DNA of 64,000 nucleotides from Apostichopus japonicus (taxonomy: Eukaryota; Echinodermata; Holothuroidea; Aspidochirotida; Stichopodidae), in NCBI RefSeq assembly GCF_037975245.1, contig NC_092582.1, forward strand, positions 26,142,077 to 26,206,076, read 5' to 3'. This document shows, in pieces, positions 51,197 to 62,813 of the stretch (position 1 is the stretch's first letter; each line of letters starts with the position of its first letter). The notes below the pieces were generated by a model. The model saw only the letters and a program-made list of their open reading frames with translations, had not been told where the DNA came from and ran no database searches. The translations under genes were made by a program, and so were the position numbers.

Positions 51197-52505
51197 GCTT
51201 TAACGCATGCATACTATTGTCAACCGCTCACTATAGGCCTTAATAAATATTAATTGAACGTGGGCATTGAGTTATGTTCCACTATAATATATGCAGACTT
51301 TAATTCTTATAAAATGCCAACATATATTTGATTTACTGCACAAATTGAATACATATACGTTGATATATACACAAAGCTGTATGGGATTAGGTTATCATGC
51401 ATAGGATATCACGTGAAAAGTGCATGCTTGCATAACCTTTTAATTAATATGAGCAGTACGTCGAACTATCCAGCCCTGAGCCTTATCGTATTGCCGTATC
51501 TCTTCAATACTGACTAGAACTCACCCAGTGTGCTTGTACTCTTGAGGTCACTGTCTCGAATCCCGTTCTACTGTAGCTCCCACTGCTTTTCCCGGGTTGC
51601 TTGAAACATTTCCCAGTCAATTTTTCAGTTTGTTTTTCACTAAAAGATGGGAAACAATTTGCATAAAATGCATCCTTGTATACTGATACTTGAAAATTTC
51701 CATAGGTTTATCCTTACCTGTTCATATACTTACCTAGGCCTAAGACATGATAAAACAGTACGATTAAAAAAATATGCAAATACAGTTATAACTCCTAGGT
51801 CTATAACACAGTGAATATTCATCTACCAGCTACGTAATATCGAATGAGATATTACCGGCAGTATTTAATGTGAAATATGAGCTTTTTATGATATAAGATT
51901 CGAAATCCAAAGCATCGAGTCAATTGTCATACCTAACCTTGGAAAATGTAATATATAACGTTAGCTTATGAGGAAATGAGTGAAGTTAGGCCTCAAAGTT
52001 GTACAGTTATTAGCATCGAGAACAAAGTGTTAACAAAGTATTAGCAAAATGTTAAACGTGTTATCGCAGCGATTGAACAGTTGGTGTAGACTTTAACAGT
52101 TATGGATGTAAACTATAAAATACACAAAAAATTACAGTCATTGGAAATAAGACAAATAATCATTCCCGATAACTATTGATGTCTTTCTTTGCAGGAGGGG
52201 TCAAAGAGGGTCCACTGGGTAAAAATCAAGCTTTGGTGGCCGGTTAACTAAATAGTTGGTCGGTTAACCGTTTAATACAAAACAGAATTGACAGGTTTAA
52301 CAATCGAAAATCAAAATTGAAGAGATTAGCCTTATTTTTTACGAGAGAGCATACCTTTGTTGTTCCTTTTTTACGACTTGGATTCTCCCCACCCCCGTTG
52401 TCCCCTTCCCTGTGGACGTTCATTTCTAGTGAGCTTTAAACACTGAATATGCTTGTCCTTGCAGGTCTGTTTGTAAAATTTACCAAAGATGCAGCATAAA
52501 TAGTG

Positions 52506-52568
<63 letters not shown>

Positions 52569-54129
52569 TTCTCGAAACGGGAAACAATCTGTTCAGGGGT
52601 CGTAATATTTCAGTTCTACAGGAAGTAATGAAGACATGATGTGTCATTCCATACTGTGTGTGTATGTGAATTACATTTCATCACATCGTAAGAGGGATAA
52701 ACATGGTAAACCGTTCCACCATTTTATAATGTCAAATTGTAGAGTCTAGAAAGTAAACGAAATAGTTCCAGGAGAGAAAACTGGAGTAGAAATAAAATAA
52801 AATTGACTATGACTTCTAGCCATTTTCTATGAAAAAAATCACAGTATTAGACTGCAGAGCGAGACAACGTTAGTTTCTACCGTTAACGTAGCAAGTAGGT
52901 TTGATTCGTATGACCAATGTATGTTGTACATTACAAGAGGAGCTGTTTGATTTCAAATCAATCATAATGATGCCAAATGACCGTGACATAACAAGTTCCA
53001 TGTAGTAAAATGAATATATTGTATTGTTACATATGTTTTATAACATTTTTATCGTGATTCAAGCTGAAGCTGATATGAAATCGTAAATATTGTAAAGTAA
53101 CTGTATGGTATGAATAACACTTCAATTTCCATTAATTTGTTTAACTACAACTGCACGATTATAACATATATTTCTTTATTAAGTTACAGTAATACAAGAA
53201 ATCTGCTGCATGGAGCCTATTGTGCTTGTTATGTATTACATTGTACAGAAAACCCGTGACTATGTAGCATTGTACTTTAGTTAGAGAAGAAATAAGAAGA
53301 TTTTAATTAAGAGTTGAACGTTAGTGCAGTCGGTTACGTGTTTAGACACACGTTTAGTGTAACTCGTAGTTTTGTAAAGGATTATTTCGATCCGATAATC
53401 TAATATGTCTGTAGTATCAGACTCAGTATGTACCTGACATTTTTTGCTGTCCGTTCTGTACTTGGTATTGTCCCACATCTGCTGAAGACACTTGTCTTGT
53501 TCCTATACCAGCAGATTCTGGACCGGTACATTTGTATTAAGTTATATACATTTAAAGGACAGTGAAATAGTGTAGGCTTTGGGCACTTCCCTGCTCAAGA
53601 TTACAATTACCCCCCCCCCCCCCCCCTCAGTTTCACCATTAAAGCATTAAAACACCATGCACCTTCTCTATTGGTGATTAAATGTGTTGCCCTTCTCTAG
53701 AAGACATTGGTGCCCCAGCAGTGCCTCTGACAAAAAGGTCCCGACGACGTCACTGGTTATGAACCTTATGAACTATGAACTCTCCATTAAACAGTGTAGA
53801 TTCCCGAAAGTTCACAAACAAGTTTTGGCTTTGCTTTTATACTAGAAATTTATTGTAACCAATCAGTGTTCAGGTAATATCTAGCAAGTCCGAAACAAAC
53901 ATGGTACATGAATATTTTCAACTACTTAATGAGTTTGGTTTTACCATAAACTAAACGGTGTTATTTCTAGTTTCCTCGTTTCTTTTACAAATTTTAGTAA
54001 GGTTGTTAAGCTTCTTTGTATTGTACGTTATGACCAATAAGTGTTAAATAAGAAGCAACATAAACTGCAGCTGTAAGTAATATATATTATTGTGCATGTT
54101 TGGACAGTGTCAGTTATGAGAACACGTGG
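51197..54129. other. Intergenic; one compound microsatellite, no gene
   Basis: AT-rich. Includes a (AT)n(AG)n microsatellite at 52506-52564 and a poly-C run at about 53610-53627. Confidence 0.4.
52506..52564. repeat. Compound microsatellite (AT)n(AG)n
   Basis: Uninterrupted TA repeats to about 52529, followed by AG repeats. Confidence 0.9.
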
Positions 54130-54818
54130 TACTTACGTGATGTAGGCCTATTAAGTATAATGGCACACACAGTTAGAGAACAGGAAGTGTAATTTAGGTA
54201 GCATATGGTACATACAGTAAGAGGACAGATACTGGTATTATAATATATGTATTCTTGAACATTAAAGGACATCAGGTGTCTGTATGTAAGTTATGTAGGC
54301 CTATTAAGTATACTGGCACATACAGTTAGAGGACAGGAAGTGTACTTATGTACCATGTGGTAGGCCTACTGAGAGTAAGAGTACAGATACTGGTATTATA
54401 ATGTATGTTTTATTGAACATTAAAGGACATCAGGTGTCTGTATAATGTAAGTTATGTAGGCCCATGAAGTATAATGGCACTTACAGTTAGAGGACAGGAA
54501 GTGTAATTTATGTACCATATGGTATATACAGTTAGAGGACAGATACTGGTATTATAATGTATGTATTCTTGAACATTATAGGACACCAGGTGACTGTTGA
54601 TGTAAGTTATGTAGGCATATTTAGTATACTGGCACACACAGTTAGAGGACAGGAAGTGTAATTTATATACTATGGTACATACAGTCAGAGGACAGATACT
54701 GGTATTATAATGTATGTATTCTTAAACATTGGAGGACATCAGGTGTCTTTATAATGTAAGTTATATAGGCCTGTTAAGTAGACTGACACATACAGTTAGA
54801 GGACAGGAAGTGTCAAAA
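54130..54818 (+). repeat. Satellite-like tandem array, unit about 155-161 bp
   Basis: GTAAGTTATRTAGG-type unit starts at 54286, 54447, 54602 and 54756, with a partial first unit from about 54130. Each unit contains CAGTTAGAGGACAGGAAGTG, GGACAGATACTGGTATTATA and GGACATCAGGTGTCT. A GTTAGAGGACAG sub-repeat occurs twice per unit, so there is an inner periodicity of roughly half a unit. Confidence 0.85.
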
Positions 54819-56432
54819 TAAATCAGTGGTTGTTCGTTGGAGTCCTCATAAAACTGAACTTCAAATATTCGATGATATGAATCCTTAGATGTGTAAGCCC
54901 TTACCAAATAGAGCCACGACACTCTTTTTCAAAATGTGTGTGTGGTGGAGGGGGGGGGGGGGTAGACATTTGATAGTGTGTCCTCCACCTATCAAAAGTT
55001 TGCCCCCCCCCACAGGATTGACGCCCATGCCGGCAATACATATAGCTAATTAAACATAATAATAGTGTCAATTTTCGGAAACATATTCAATGATGTCCAA
55101 CTGATCATTAAACACATCAGAAGTAAATAACCACAGATTACTAGCTTGACGATCTTGCCCACACAGCAGTAACATAGTTTATTATGATTCCTCTAATCAC
55201 TTACGTAAATAAGACTGTCCATACCTAGTCGGCATGTCGGCACTATAAGCATATTAGGAATCTCTCGCATCAAACAAGATTATTGCATTCTTGTTTTTGT
55301 TTTGCAGTGCCGAATCAATATCAGCATATTACCCGAATTTCCCGGAAATATGTTCTTGTTGGAAAAGGGGTAACGGGGGAGGGGGGTGGGGCTACAGTCC
55401 CCCGCCCCAAATTCCCAATGTCGATATGTATATTGTCATACGGCTACAACTCTAGCAACCTAGAAATTCACAAGTTTGGTTGTTCCTGTCACCATGGCCA
55501 CTATAGTAAAAGTGTAACATTGCATCATGCATGGGGATATAAGCTCGGAACACTTAGTATCATCCAATTAACACATATGAGTGAATTACAGTAAACAGGG
55601 AGTAGTGCTCGACAGCATTATAACGCATAGTAACACTAGCATACATCCAATTGTGGGCGCATGTTATACCAGCACATTCTATACTCTTACAGTAATGTCA
55701 ATGTAGGTCGCGTCATAAAGATACACATATCAGCTTGTTTTGGTTGAGTTCATTATAAGTGCCATAATCAACTCTATAAACATGGTATTATTCAACAGTT
55801 AAGATGACGTAGGATTTGCATAGGTCACAAAAATAATGGCTGAACCTGTATGCTCTAAAACTAAAGCAACTATATACTAATGTAGAATGTAAGGGTTGCT
55901 ACACTTGATACAGGGGAACAAAACTATAGCAACTACTAATGTAGCATATGCTATACTTGGTACAGGGAGACAAAACTATTTCAATTACTAATGTAGAATA
56001 TTAGGATTGCTTTAATTTGTTACAGATAAACAGCATTCTATCCTTTTCCTTTGTCAGGTATTCTTTCGTTTGTTTCATTTTTATTAAATAAACTCCTATC
56101 TTTTCGATTCCTCTTTTTGTATTGCTTTTCATTATGTTTGCTACCATTTCTGTGAATTGGATTTGCACGAAAAGATACGAGTGGCCTCTTCAGCAGTTCT
56201 CCATTTGTTTTGCTTTGATATGTTTTCCATCCTTCCAACACATTGTTAAACGTGCAGCTGGTAAATATATACGTTTGGATTTTCCCGGCAAAGGAAATGA
56301 CCGTGCTAGAATTATTTCTAATAAATATTATAAGCAATGTTTGGATTAATAGTTATTGCATCTTTCCGCCAGTTCAAACGCACGCTCATTGTAGACATTA
56401 TTGACCTCACATTATGATAATATTATGTATGT

Positions 56433-56480
56433 TATCTATCTATCTATCTATCTATATATATATATATATATATATATATA
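56433..56480. repeat. Microsatellite (TATC)n(TA)n
   Basis: Five or so TATC units followed by TA repeats. Confidence 0.9.
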
Positions 56481-56592
56481 GGAATAACGGAAAAACTGTT
56501 AAACAACTATGCTGCATTATTTAGAGAAAGGCTGGATCTCGAGTGAGATACAATAATTGAATTAGGTAAGTGATTGGAAGTATATTGGAAGT

Positions 56593-56716
<124 letters not shown>

Positions 56717-57580
56717 AAAGACAATATCTTTTCCGAGTTTGCGCTCTTCACTAAACTATATATATATATGTGTGTTGCATTATGACACACACTCTCAAAA
56801 ACAACTTCAGCGACGAAGCTGTGTGCAGAAATCCATAGTGGTTATTATACATCACGGAGCCGTCATTTACTTTATTTATGAGAAGATTGGATCAGGCGAA
56901 TTGAAGTGTAGGTACAAAACTAAAGTTACTTTGACTTCATGAATAGACCCAGTTATAATTAAATATCAGCTCGATCCAATTAGCGCTCAACGTTGTGTAT
57001 ACTATATGATTTGCCTGCATGTATAGGTCATAGAATTAAGCTGCTTATAGTAGTACTTGATTTACCTCTCTGTCGTTACAGACCAGTCTAGGTAGGCTAC
57101 AACTCATTTGGTTTTATTGCAGAGTAATAATACAGCGATAGAGTTGTTAACATTAACGCTTGTCCCTCAACTCAGACACATTGATTTTTTCACACTATGT
57201 CACTGCCGTAACTTTGTAGGCCTATATCAATTATTAAGACTGTTTGGGGAAAAGAGTAGCTATCTGCGATCCAAATTTTGACTTGGGTGTAATTTGGTGA
57301 AAGATATTTATTTAAAGTTACCTTTTGTTGGTGTTTGAAATTTATATGTTCAGTAGGTTCCCTTGTGTCACTCTTAAGTTTAACCTCTTTCAAGCAGAAC
57401 GGCAGGGAGGGGACTATATTTTAATTTTACTGCCGAGAGGGAGCAAATGATAATGAAGATACGACATCGTATTTATAGTGGTTATGGACACTTCAATACT
57501 GTCTTGAAAATAAATAAATTATTCAAATGAATCTGAGGAAGTAAAGCCCATTATATATATGCATGAAGGTAGAATACTAT

Positions 57581-57759
57581 ATACAGTGGAATTACGACCT
57601 TCCTTACCGGTTTCGAACCTCTGGACTTACAATCAGCGTCCATGGCCAATAGTTGGTTAGGGTGTCCGCGTACAGAGCGGAAGGCCCGGGTTCATATCCC
57701 GGTGGAGGCTGGAATTTTTTTCACTGTTCTTGATTTTCCAACTCATTACGATTTTCATT

Positions 57760-57834
<75 letters not shown>
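57581..57834 (+). repeat. Dispersed copy of the tRNA-derived SINE with (AT)n tail
   Basis: It begins with the tail end of the 370-bp unit (GTGGAATTACGACC block) and runs into a new head at 57631, with TTGGTTAGGGTGTCCGC and GGCCCGGGTTCATATCCCGG, then the same TTTTTTCACTGTTCTTGATT body. It stops in a (TA)n tract (about 57763-57834). The tail-to-head junction shows that the copied template was itself part of a tandem array. Confidence 0.75.
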
Positions 57835-57838
<4 letters not shown>

Positions 57839-57889
57839 ATTTATATTTATTCCCTTCCTCCCTCCTCCTTTATCCCTTCGGCACCCTGA

Positions 57890-58264
57890 TTGAGATATTG
57901 TATTAAGTACTTTATGGTGTTTCGTAAACTGTACTTCTGTCTCTGTCTCGTCTTTGTCCTCCCTTGTCTCATTTCCCTTCCTCTGCCCCTGATGTATGCT
58001 GGCTCATTGCGTGTGTATCGTAGGATAATTGATGTTGCTCACCCAAGCACCCACTTCACTTCCAAAAATCTTCCAACGCCGAACGCCTTCGGCTACATGG
58101 CGTTGTGTCCAAAGTTTTCCCAAGTCCTAGTCATGAACCGTCACACGCTGTACGAACGTCACCGACCAGCACTCGAGAAAGCATGTTCAGTCGCCTCAAC
58201 CAGGAAGTTGTTATATGGACAACTCCCTGCCTCAACAAAACGATGCGTCTTAACACTGGTCTAA
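57890..58264 (+). CDS. Unclassified 124-codon open frame (doubtful)
   Basis: ATG-started frame with a hydrophobic segment near residues 15-35 (FCLCLVFVLPCLISLPLPL), then a polar C-terminal part. The region 58040-58290 is noticeably richer in G+C than its surroundings. I do not recognise any family. There are no clear exon neighbours, and it lies immediately after a SINE, so it may be a chance frame or part of an unknown repeat. Listed only because it is the longest frame outside repeats and the Ig gene. Confidence 0.15.
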   Translation: MRYCIKYFMVFRKLYFCLCLVFVLPCLISLPLPLMYAGSLRVYRRIIDVAHPSTHFTSKNLPTPNAFGYMALCPKFSQVLVMNRHTLYERHRPALEKACSVASTRKLLYGQLPASTKRCVLTLV

Positions 58265-60047
58265 TTCGTGACCAGTCGTAGTCTTAAGCAGACGCACACT
58301 GCCATGGTATTCAGTTTCACTAAATTTTCGGCGGCTCTGGTACAGGCGGGATACGTCCAGTAGAGGACGTACAAGATGTCATATTAATGCTGGTTTCGAG
58401 GATAGCATGTGGATATTTTACGTTAGCGTTGCAAGGTCTCGATGTGCCAGTCTTAATATTTATGCCTATAACTAAAATGTCATGAGCGCCGTCGACAAGC
58501 GGTAAGATTATGTACGAGGTTCAAATTAGAAACTACTACTTGATCCGAGGTTTAAAAACTTATCTAGGCAAAGACATCATAGTGTGGTGATATAATGTGA
58601 TTTTCGTCTAAGTAAATACGTTATAGTAGGTTCAATTTTGCGAGAATCTCATTTGAAAAGATCCTATATTCAAAGTGCGTGTCATAACCAACAAGCGTTA
58701 CTTAAAACGGGCCAATTCGAAAAGTTGTTACCAAGGCTTTCACGTCATCAGTGTATAGATTTATTGTGTGTTGTTTCCCTGCTTTTGTTTTTGTAGTCAT
58801 GTGACCTGTGCCTCGGGTTGGATAATTATGAATAGATTTGTTATACATGTTACTAAAGTTTTTCAAATAAAAGTAAACAGTGTATATATGTTACCCAAAT
58901 ACGCGAATCAGAACGTATATGGCAGATCACTTATAACGTTTTAACACGGCGATGACGGTAATACATGAAGTAGTGGATGTATTTCTCCAAATAGCTTTGT
59001 ATATCGGATTGATTTATGTACAATTTCAATATATTGGCTGGTTTTGTAACAGAATTCCGATACTGTCACAGTTACCTTAGCTTTAGAAAGGCTTGATCTA
59101 TTGCTAAGGTATTGTATATTCATCAACACTTCAAAAACAAACAGCTGGACACAACCTCCCACTTCCAGGACCATTCGATACCAGAACCAATAACCAAGGT
59201 TTGAATAAACGTTAAAGGATATACATATCATTGAACTAAGGTCGTTGAGTCAATGTTATATACACCGAAACAAGGAACATACATTTAAACCCTCATTAGG
59301 TAAGTAAATACGGTTAACAGATTATACTAATCAATGAAGTAATTAAAGAAGGTGGGTATAGTGCAGAACCTGGTGAAAAAAATGCGAATCCACCACTTCC
59401 TTCACCCCCCTTCTCCTAGACACATATATAAACACGCTAGACTTCACTTAGTGTCAATTTGTTATTTCATTTTGGGTGAGCTTGGGTATGTGTGATGTCC
59501 TTTGTTGTTGATTTTGAGCTCACTTATGTGGTTCACTTTCTTCTTTGTTTATGTAATCTACAATCACTAATTTCGATCATTTATTGCTCTACACATAGCC
59601 CGTTCACATTCCGTTGTGGAATAGAGCGATTATGTCTAGAAACTTCACACAGGTCCCTTCGCGAGCTAACGCACCACCTCCCACCTTCCCCTACCGTACA
59701 GTATATAGGTCACGTGTCATTTGTTTGGTAAGACAACTATCAACAAATGGATAAACCTATATTGTGCAAGTACCTTGCAATATATGAAGTTAATATATTG
59801 TACTAATCAATGAAGGAATTAAGAAATGTGGGGATAATGCAGGACCTGATCACATATAGGCAAAGAAGCTCCTCACCTCCTCGCACGAACCAAAAAAAAA
59901 ACCCCGCAAAACTCCACTTTATATAAATAGTTTATCCCCCTTTGTTCCATATTGGGACAGTTTTCTTTAATTATTCGTATCAGTTGAGTTTGAACTTATC
60001 AGTGTGATGTAATGTTAACTACATATGCTTAGAAATTTATCATTCGA
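58265..60047. other. Intergenic or upstream region of the Ig gene, no feature seen
   Basis: AT-rich; may hold the missing first exon of the Ig gene, but I could not identify one with matching phase. Confidence 0.35.
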
Positions 60048-60049
60048 AG

Positions 60050-60092
<43 letters not shown>

Positions 60093-60123
60093 TATCTATA
60101 AATATATATACATGTATATCATA

Positions 60124-60159
<36 letters not shown>

Positions 60160-60163
60160 TAGA

Positions 60164-60228
<65 letters not shown>

Positions 60229-60300
60229 GGACGGACGGATGGACGGAGGGACGGATGGACGGAGGGACGGAGGGACGGAGGGAAGGAAGGTTGGAAGGTT
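60048..60300. repeat. Microsatellite block: (TA)n, (GATA)n, (GACA)n, (GGAC)n and derivatives
   Basis: Successive tracts of TA (60051-60088, 60131-60156), GATA (about 60157-60180), AGAC (about 60181-60228) and GGAC/GGAY variants (to about 60300). Each tract differs from the last by one base in the unit, suggesting stepwise spread of point mutations. The long frames on the - strand are translations of this tract. Confidence 0.9.
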
Positions 60301-60335
60301 GGAAAGTTAATGCAGCCATTTATACGACGCGTAAC

Positions 60336-60375
60336 TTCGCCCAAAAAGGACGAAACCGGTCGTGAAGTGGAATTT
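60336..60375 (+). ncRNA. Degenerate hammerhead-like copy
   Basis: It aligns with the motif at 60505-60560 (ACTTCGCCC...AAGGACGAAAC followed by GGTCGTGAAGTGGAATTT) but lacks the CTGATGA core, so it cannot be an active ribozyme. It indicates that the hammerhead belongs to a repeated unit of about 190 bases. Confidence 0.5.
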
Positions 60376-60504
60376 CAGTTACGTTGATTTTTATGAATTT
60401 AATATAATAATAACGACAATAATAATAATAAATGTGTAAACGCTCTCGTTGACAGTTAAACACACTGCTTAATGTGCACTGTGGTCCACTAGCACAGTTC
60501 TATT

Positions 60505-60560
60505 CCTACCTTCACCTGATGAGTCCCAAGAGGACGAAACGGTCATGAGGTCGAATTTTT
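60505..60560 (+). ncRNA. Hammerhead ribozyme motif
   Basis: The conserved core CTGATGA (60516-60522) is followed by stem II GTCC (60523-60526), loop CAAGA, complementary GGAC (60532-60535) and the second core GAAA (60536-60539). These are the two invariant core strands of hammerhead ribozymes around a perfect 4-bp helix. After it, A539-C540 can pair with G550-T551, giving a GTC cleavage triplet ending at 60552 and a very short stem III. TTC (60511-60513) can pair with GAA (60553-60555) as a bulged stem I, which would be a type I arrangement. Short stem III hammerheads are known from Penelope-like retroelements and retrozymes. No reverse transcriptase is visible nearby. Stem I looks weak, so activity is uncertain. 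Confidence 0.72.
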
Positions 60561-60841
60561 CTGGTGAGTGCATGGCCTTTAATAATTTATACATGTGTAT
60601 AACCTGCGAGATCAGTGCCTTATGGTGTAGTGAAGACTAATTACTTCAGTTTTACCAATTTTGTCAACACCGTTCTTGATATATGTTCAGTCGTGGAACC
60701 CTGAAGTGCTTCCTAACTGTCATAGTGGGCCTATATATTTGAACTCCATGTGGATGAAAACCTGGCAGGCAATGAAGTGATTGCTTGAAGTTGTTTACAA
60801 CCAATGAGGCTTTGTTATGTTATACGTTATTTTTTCTGCAG

Positions 60842-60968
60842 AAAAAGCTGAACCACAGAGGTATGTGAGAAACTTCTCAAAGTGCTCAACGGTATCAAGC
60901 CTTACTCCTACAACTGAGACTCACCTCAGCAAATCAATATTAGAAATTGCAACTATAGTCAAGATAAC
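60842..60968 (+). CDS. Ig-superfamily gene, upstream exon (coding or 5'UTR)
   Basis: Acceptor tttttctgcag and donor gtaagt (60969) bound a 127-base exon. In the phase required by the next exon it is open throughout (two bases plus 41 codons plus two bases), reading KAEPQRYVRNFSKC ... ILEIATIVKI, with no methionine. A previous exon is therefore needed, or the exon is 5'UTR and the start codon has been lost: the codon at 60955-60957 is ATA, and an ATG there would begin a textbook signal peptide continuing into the next exon. Confidence 0.55.
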
Positions 60969-61198
60969 GTAAGTTCTGTTTTATGGCATATTTCCAATCA
61001 ATGTCAACAATTGATCAGAAATAGTTCCAAACCATCACTTGTGGCATGGAAAGATAAATTTGATATTCCAAAGACCATTTACATTGCTCACGATGAGGCT
61101 CATCCTTGTGTCGCATTTTTGTTTTAAAAAATCCATAGTCTGATGCTGGATGATAACTGTTATATCAAAGTTCCAATTTCCTTTCTTTTCTAGTTATA

Positions 61199-61447
61199 GG
61201 AGTGTTAGCTCAGTGGTTAACGCCGGTGCCTTTCAATCATGAGGTCCCGAGTTCGAGTCACTCCAAGATTAATGTATGTCGTGCAGTGACGGAGTTGTTG
61301 ACAATTAACAATTCATAATCATGGACGTTAAATATGAATCTAAGAGACTGACTTCGGTCAGCTTGAGGCTTTGATATGCCAATGATGGCTTCTTCGCGAG
61401 TTCCTGCTTGCAGGAGAATCTAAATACATCAATACATTCATACATAG
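61199..61447 (+). repeat. tRNA-derived SINE in the intron of the Ig gene
   Basis: The head has an A box (TTAGCTCAGTGGTTAACGCC) and a B box (GAGTTCGAGTC); the 5' GGAGTG pairs with CACTCC after the B box. The T-arm stem is broken, so it is not a working tRNA. The body includes GACTTCGGTCAGCTTGAGG and TTCCTGCTTGCAGG and ends in short ATACATCAATACATTCATACAT repeats. It is a different SINE family from the one at 50302. Confidence 0.65.
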
Positions 61448-61474
61448 TTCCATTTTCTATAATCATCACTTCAG

Positions 61475-61530
61475 GTTACGTCCAGTCGTCGCTTTTTACC
61501 TGAACGTATTAATAATCATCGGTCTGTTTG
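61475..61530 (+). CDS. Ig-superfamily gene, signal peptide or membrane-anchor exon
   Basis: A 56-base exon between acceptor cacttcag and donor gtaaga. In phase it encodes LRPVVAFYLNVLIIIGLF, a hydrophobic segment preceded by basic residues, continuing across the junction as G-CVCAIC. This looks like the h-region and cleavage region of a secretory signal peptide placed just before an Ig domain. If coding begins further upstream it would instead be an internal signal anchor. Confidence 0.7.
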
Positions 61531-62489
61531 GTAAGATGTTTTTTAAATGTTTGTATCATCGCTTATATCGTTTCAATGGCAGCACCATGTTAATGTTAGG
61601 TAAAAGAAAATGCACTTTAACTAGTTTAGATTGGGGGCTGAAGCTTTATGAAAAGGCCAGAGGAAAAGGCAGGGTTTTGTAAAAGAAGATAGTGCTGCCC
61701 TGGGATAATGGGAGCTGACTCCCATGTAGGTGGGAGTAGAGAGGTTCTCTCTCATGGAAACTAAATGGTTGAAACGGTGCGTTCTGAGGCTTGTTTAGAT
61801 TGCAATTTGTGTAAGCAGTTCTAAGGCCAAATTGTGCTAGCAAAAATCAATATATTCAAACTGATTTAGGTAGGGGTATAAACCTTTATGGAAGAACTAG
61901 TGTCCAATAAGGATTTTAAACTGGGTTCATAGAAGCCGGTTTATGCTAATGGGTATGGGGTGCTCTCAAGATAAAGTTAGACGTCAAAATGTTGCAATCC
62001 AATGCATATTTAGACTACAAAGAAGGTCTAATAATTATAGCTCTAAACACAAAGTTGTGCCAATAAATACTTTGTTTGAGCTCGACAAAAAAGTGGCGGG
62101 GTGGGGGCCGTGGGAGGGGGTTGGGCCGTGGGAGGGGGAGGGGGACGGTCCACAATTCTAGGCTGAAGGTCATTAATATTTGTTATATATGTTTAAATTA
62201 TATTGCATTTATAGTATCAACACGTCGATTATACATACGCATATCACTAAGTATCTGCGTATACGTTTGTCCGTTGCACTGCACGATGGAAATAAATATT
62301 AAGTAATCGGATATATAGAGGTTTTTAGATTGTCAATGTCACCAACCTTGGAAAAGGGTACTCAATTCAAAATAACCTGTGCTAATTTACTTGAAAGTGC
62401 GAACTTCAAGATCAAAAGTACATCTGTAGATATAATAGGAAGGTGCTTGGAAGTTTATTAACATAAATCGTGTTTACTTTTACCCACAG
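61531..62489 (+). other. Intron of the Ig gene
   Basis: Mostly AT-rich. A G-rich tract at about 62091-62148 has two copies of GGGCCGTGGGAGGGGG. Nothing else recognised. Confidence 0.55.
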
Positions 62490-62813
62490 GCTGTGTTTGT
62501 GCGATTTGTCAGTCTCCTCAATATGTTGAAATAGGAGGAAGTGCAGTATTAAAATGTGACTTTGATGTGAACACCTACAACGTGTACTGGTACAAGAATG
62601 TGTCTGATAGCATTCCTTTAATCAGATTTGAAAAAGGGAACGTCCCACCAATTTCGGGCTATGGCTTTGTTGATGCAAGCTACACTATCGGCAACAAAGG
62701 TTCTCTGATTATTTTTGATGTTTCAAAGAATGAGGAGGGTACTTACAAAGTGCTGTCTTTCAACAAGAATTCCAGCATAACAGAAATACACCTGGTTGTT
62801 GTATATGCACACG
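62490..62813 (+). CDS. Ig-superfamily gene, Ig domain 1 (V-like)
   Basis: A 324-base exon, phase 1 on both sides (the one-domain, phase 1-1 layout typical of Ig domains), between tttacccacag and gtaagatg. Visible: CVCAICQSPQYVEIGGSAVL, then strand B K-C-D (Cys codon 62555-62557), strand C VYWYK with the core Trp, then GSLIIFDVSKNEEGTYKV. The EEGTY pattern corresponds to the D-x-G-x-Y-x-C motif of strand F, but the final Cys is Val (62750-62752), so the usual intradomain disulfide cannot form. Three extra cysteines sit at the N terminus. The domain is secreted or extracellular by inference. The ATG within the exon is not a start, since the frame runs through the acceptor. Confidence 0.88.

Noticed and set aside
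60096-60344. Frame with repeated CLSV and SVRP units
   Set aside because: Translation of the AGAC/GGAC microsatellite on the - strand.
61199-61270. Possible functional tRNA gene
   Set aside because: A and B boxes are present, but the T stem and D stem do not pair properly and a SINE body follows; called a SINE instead.
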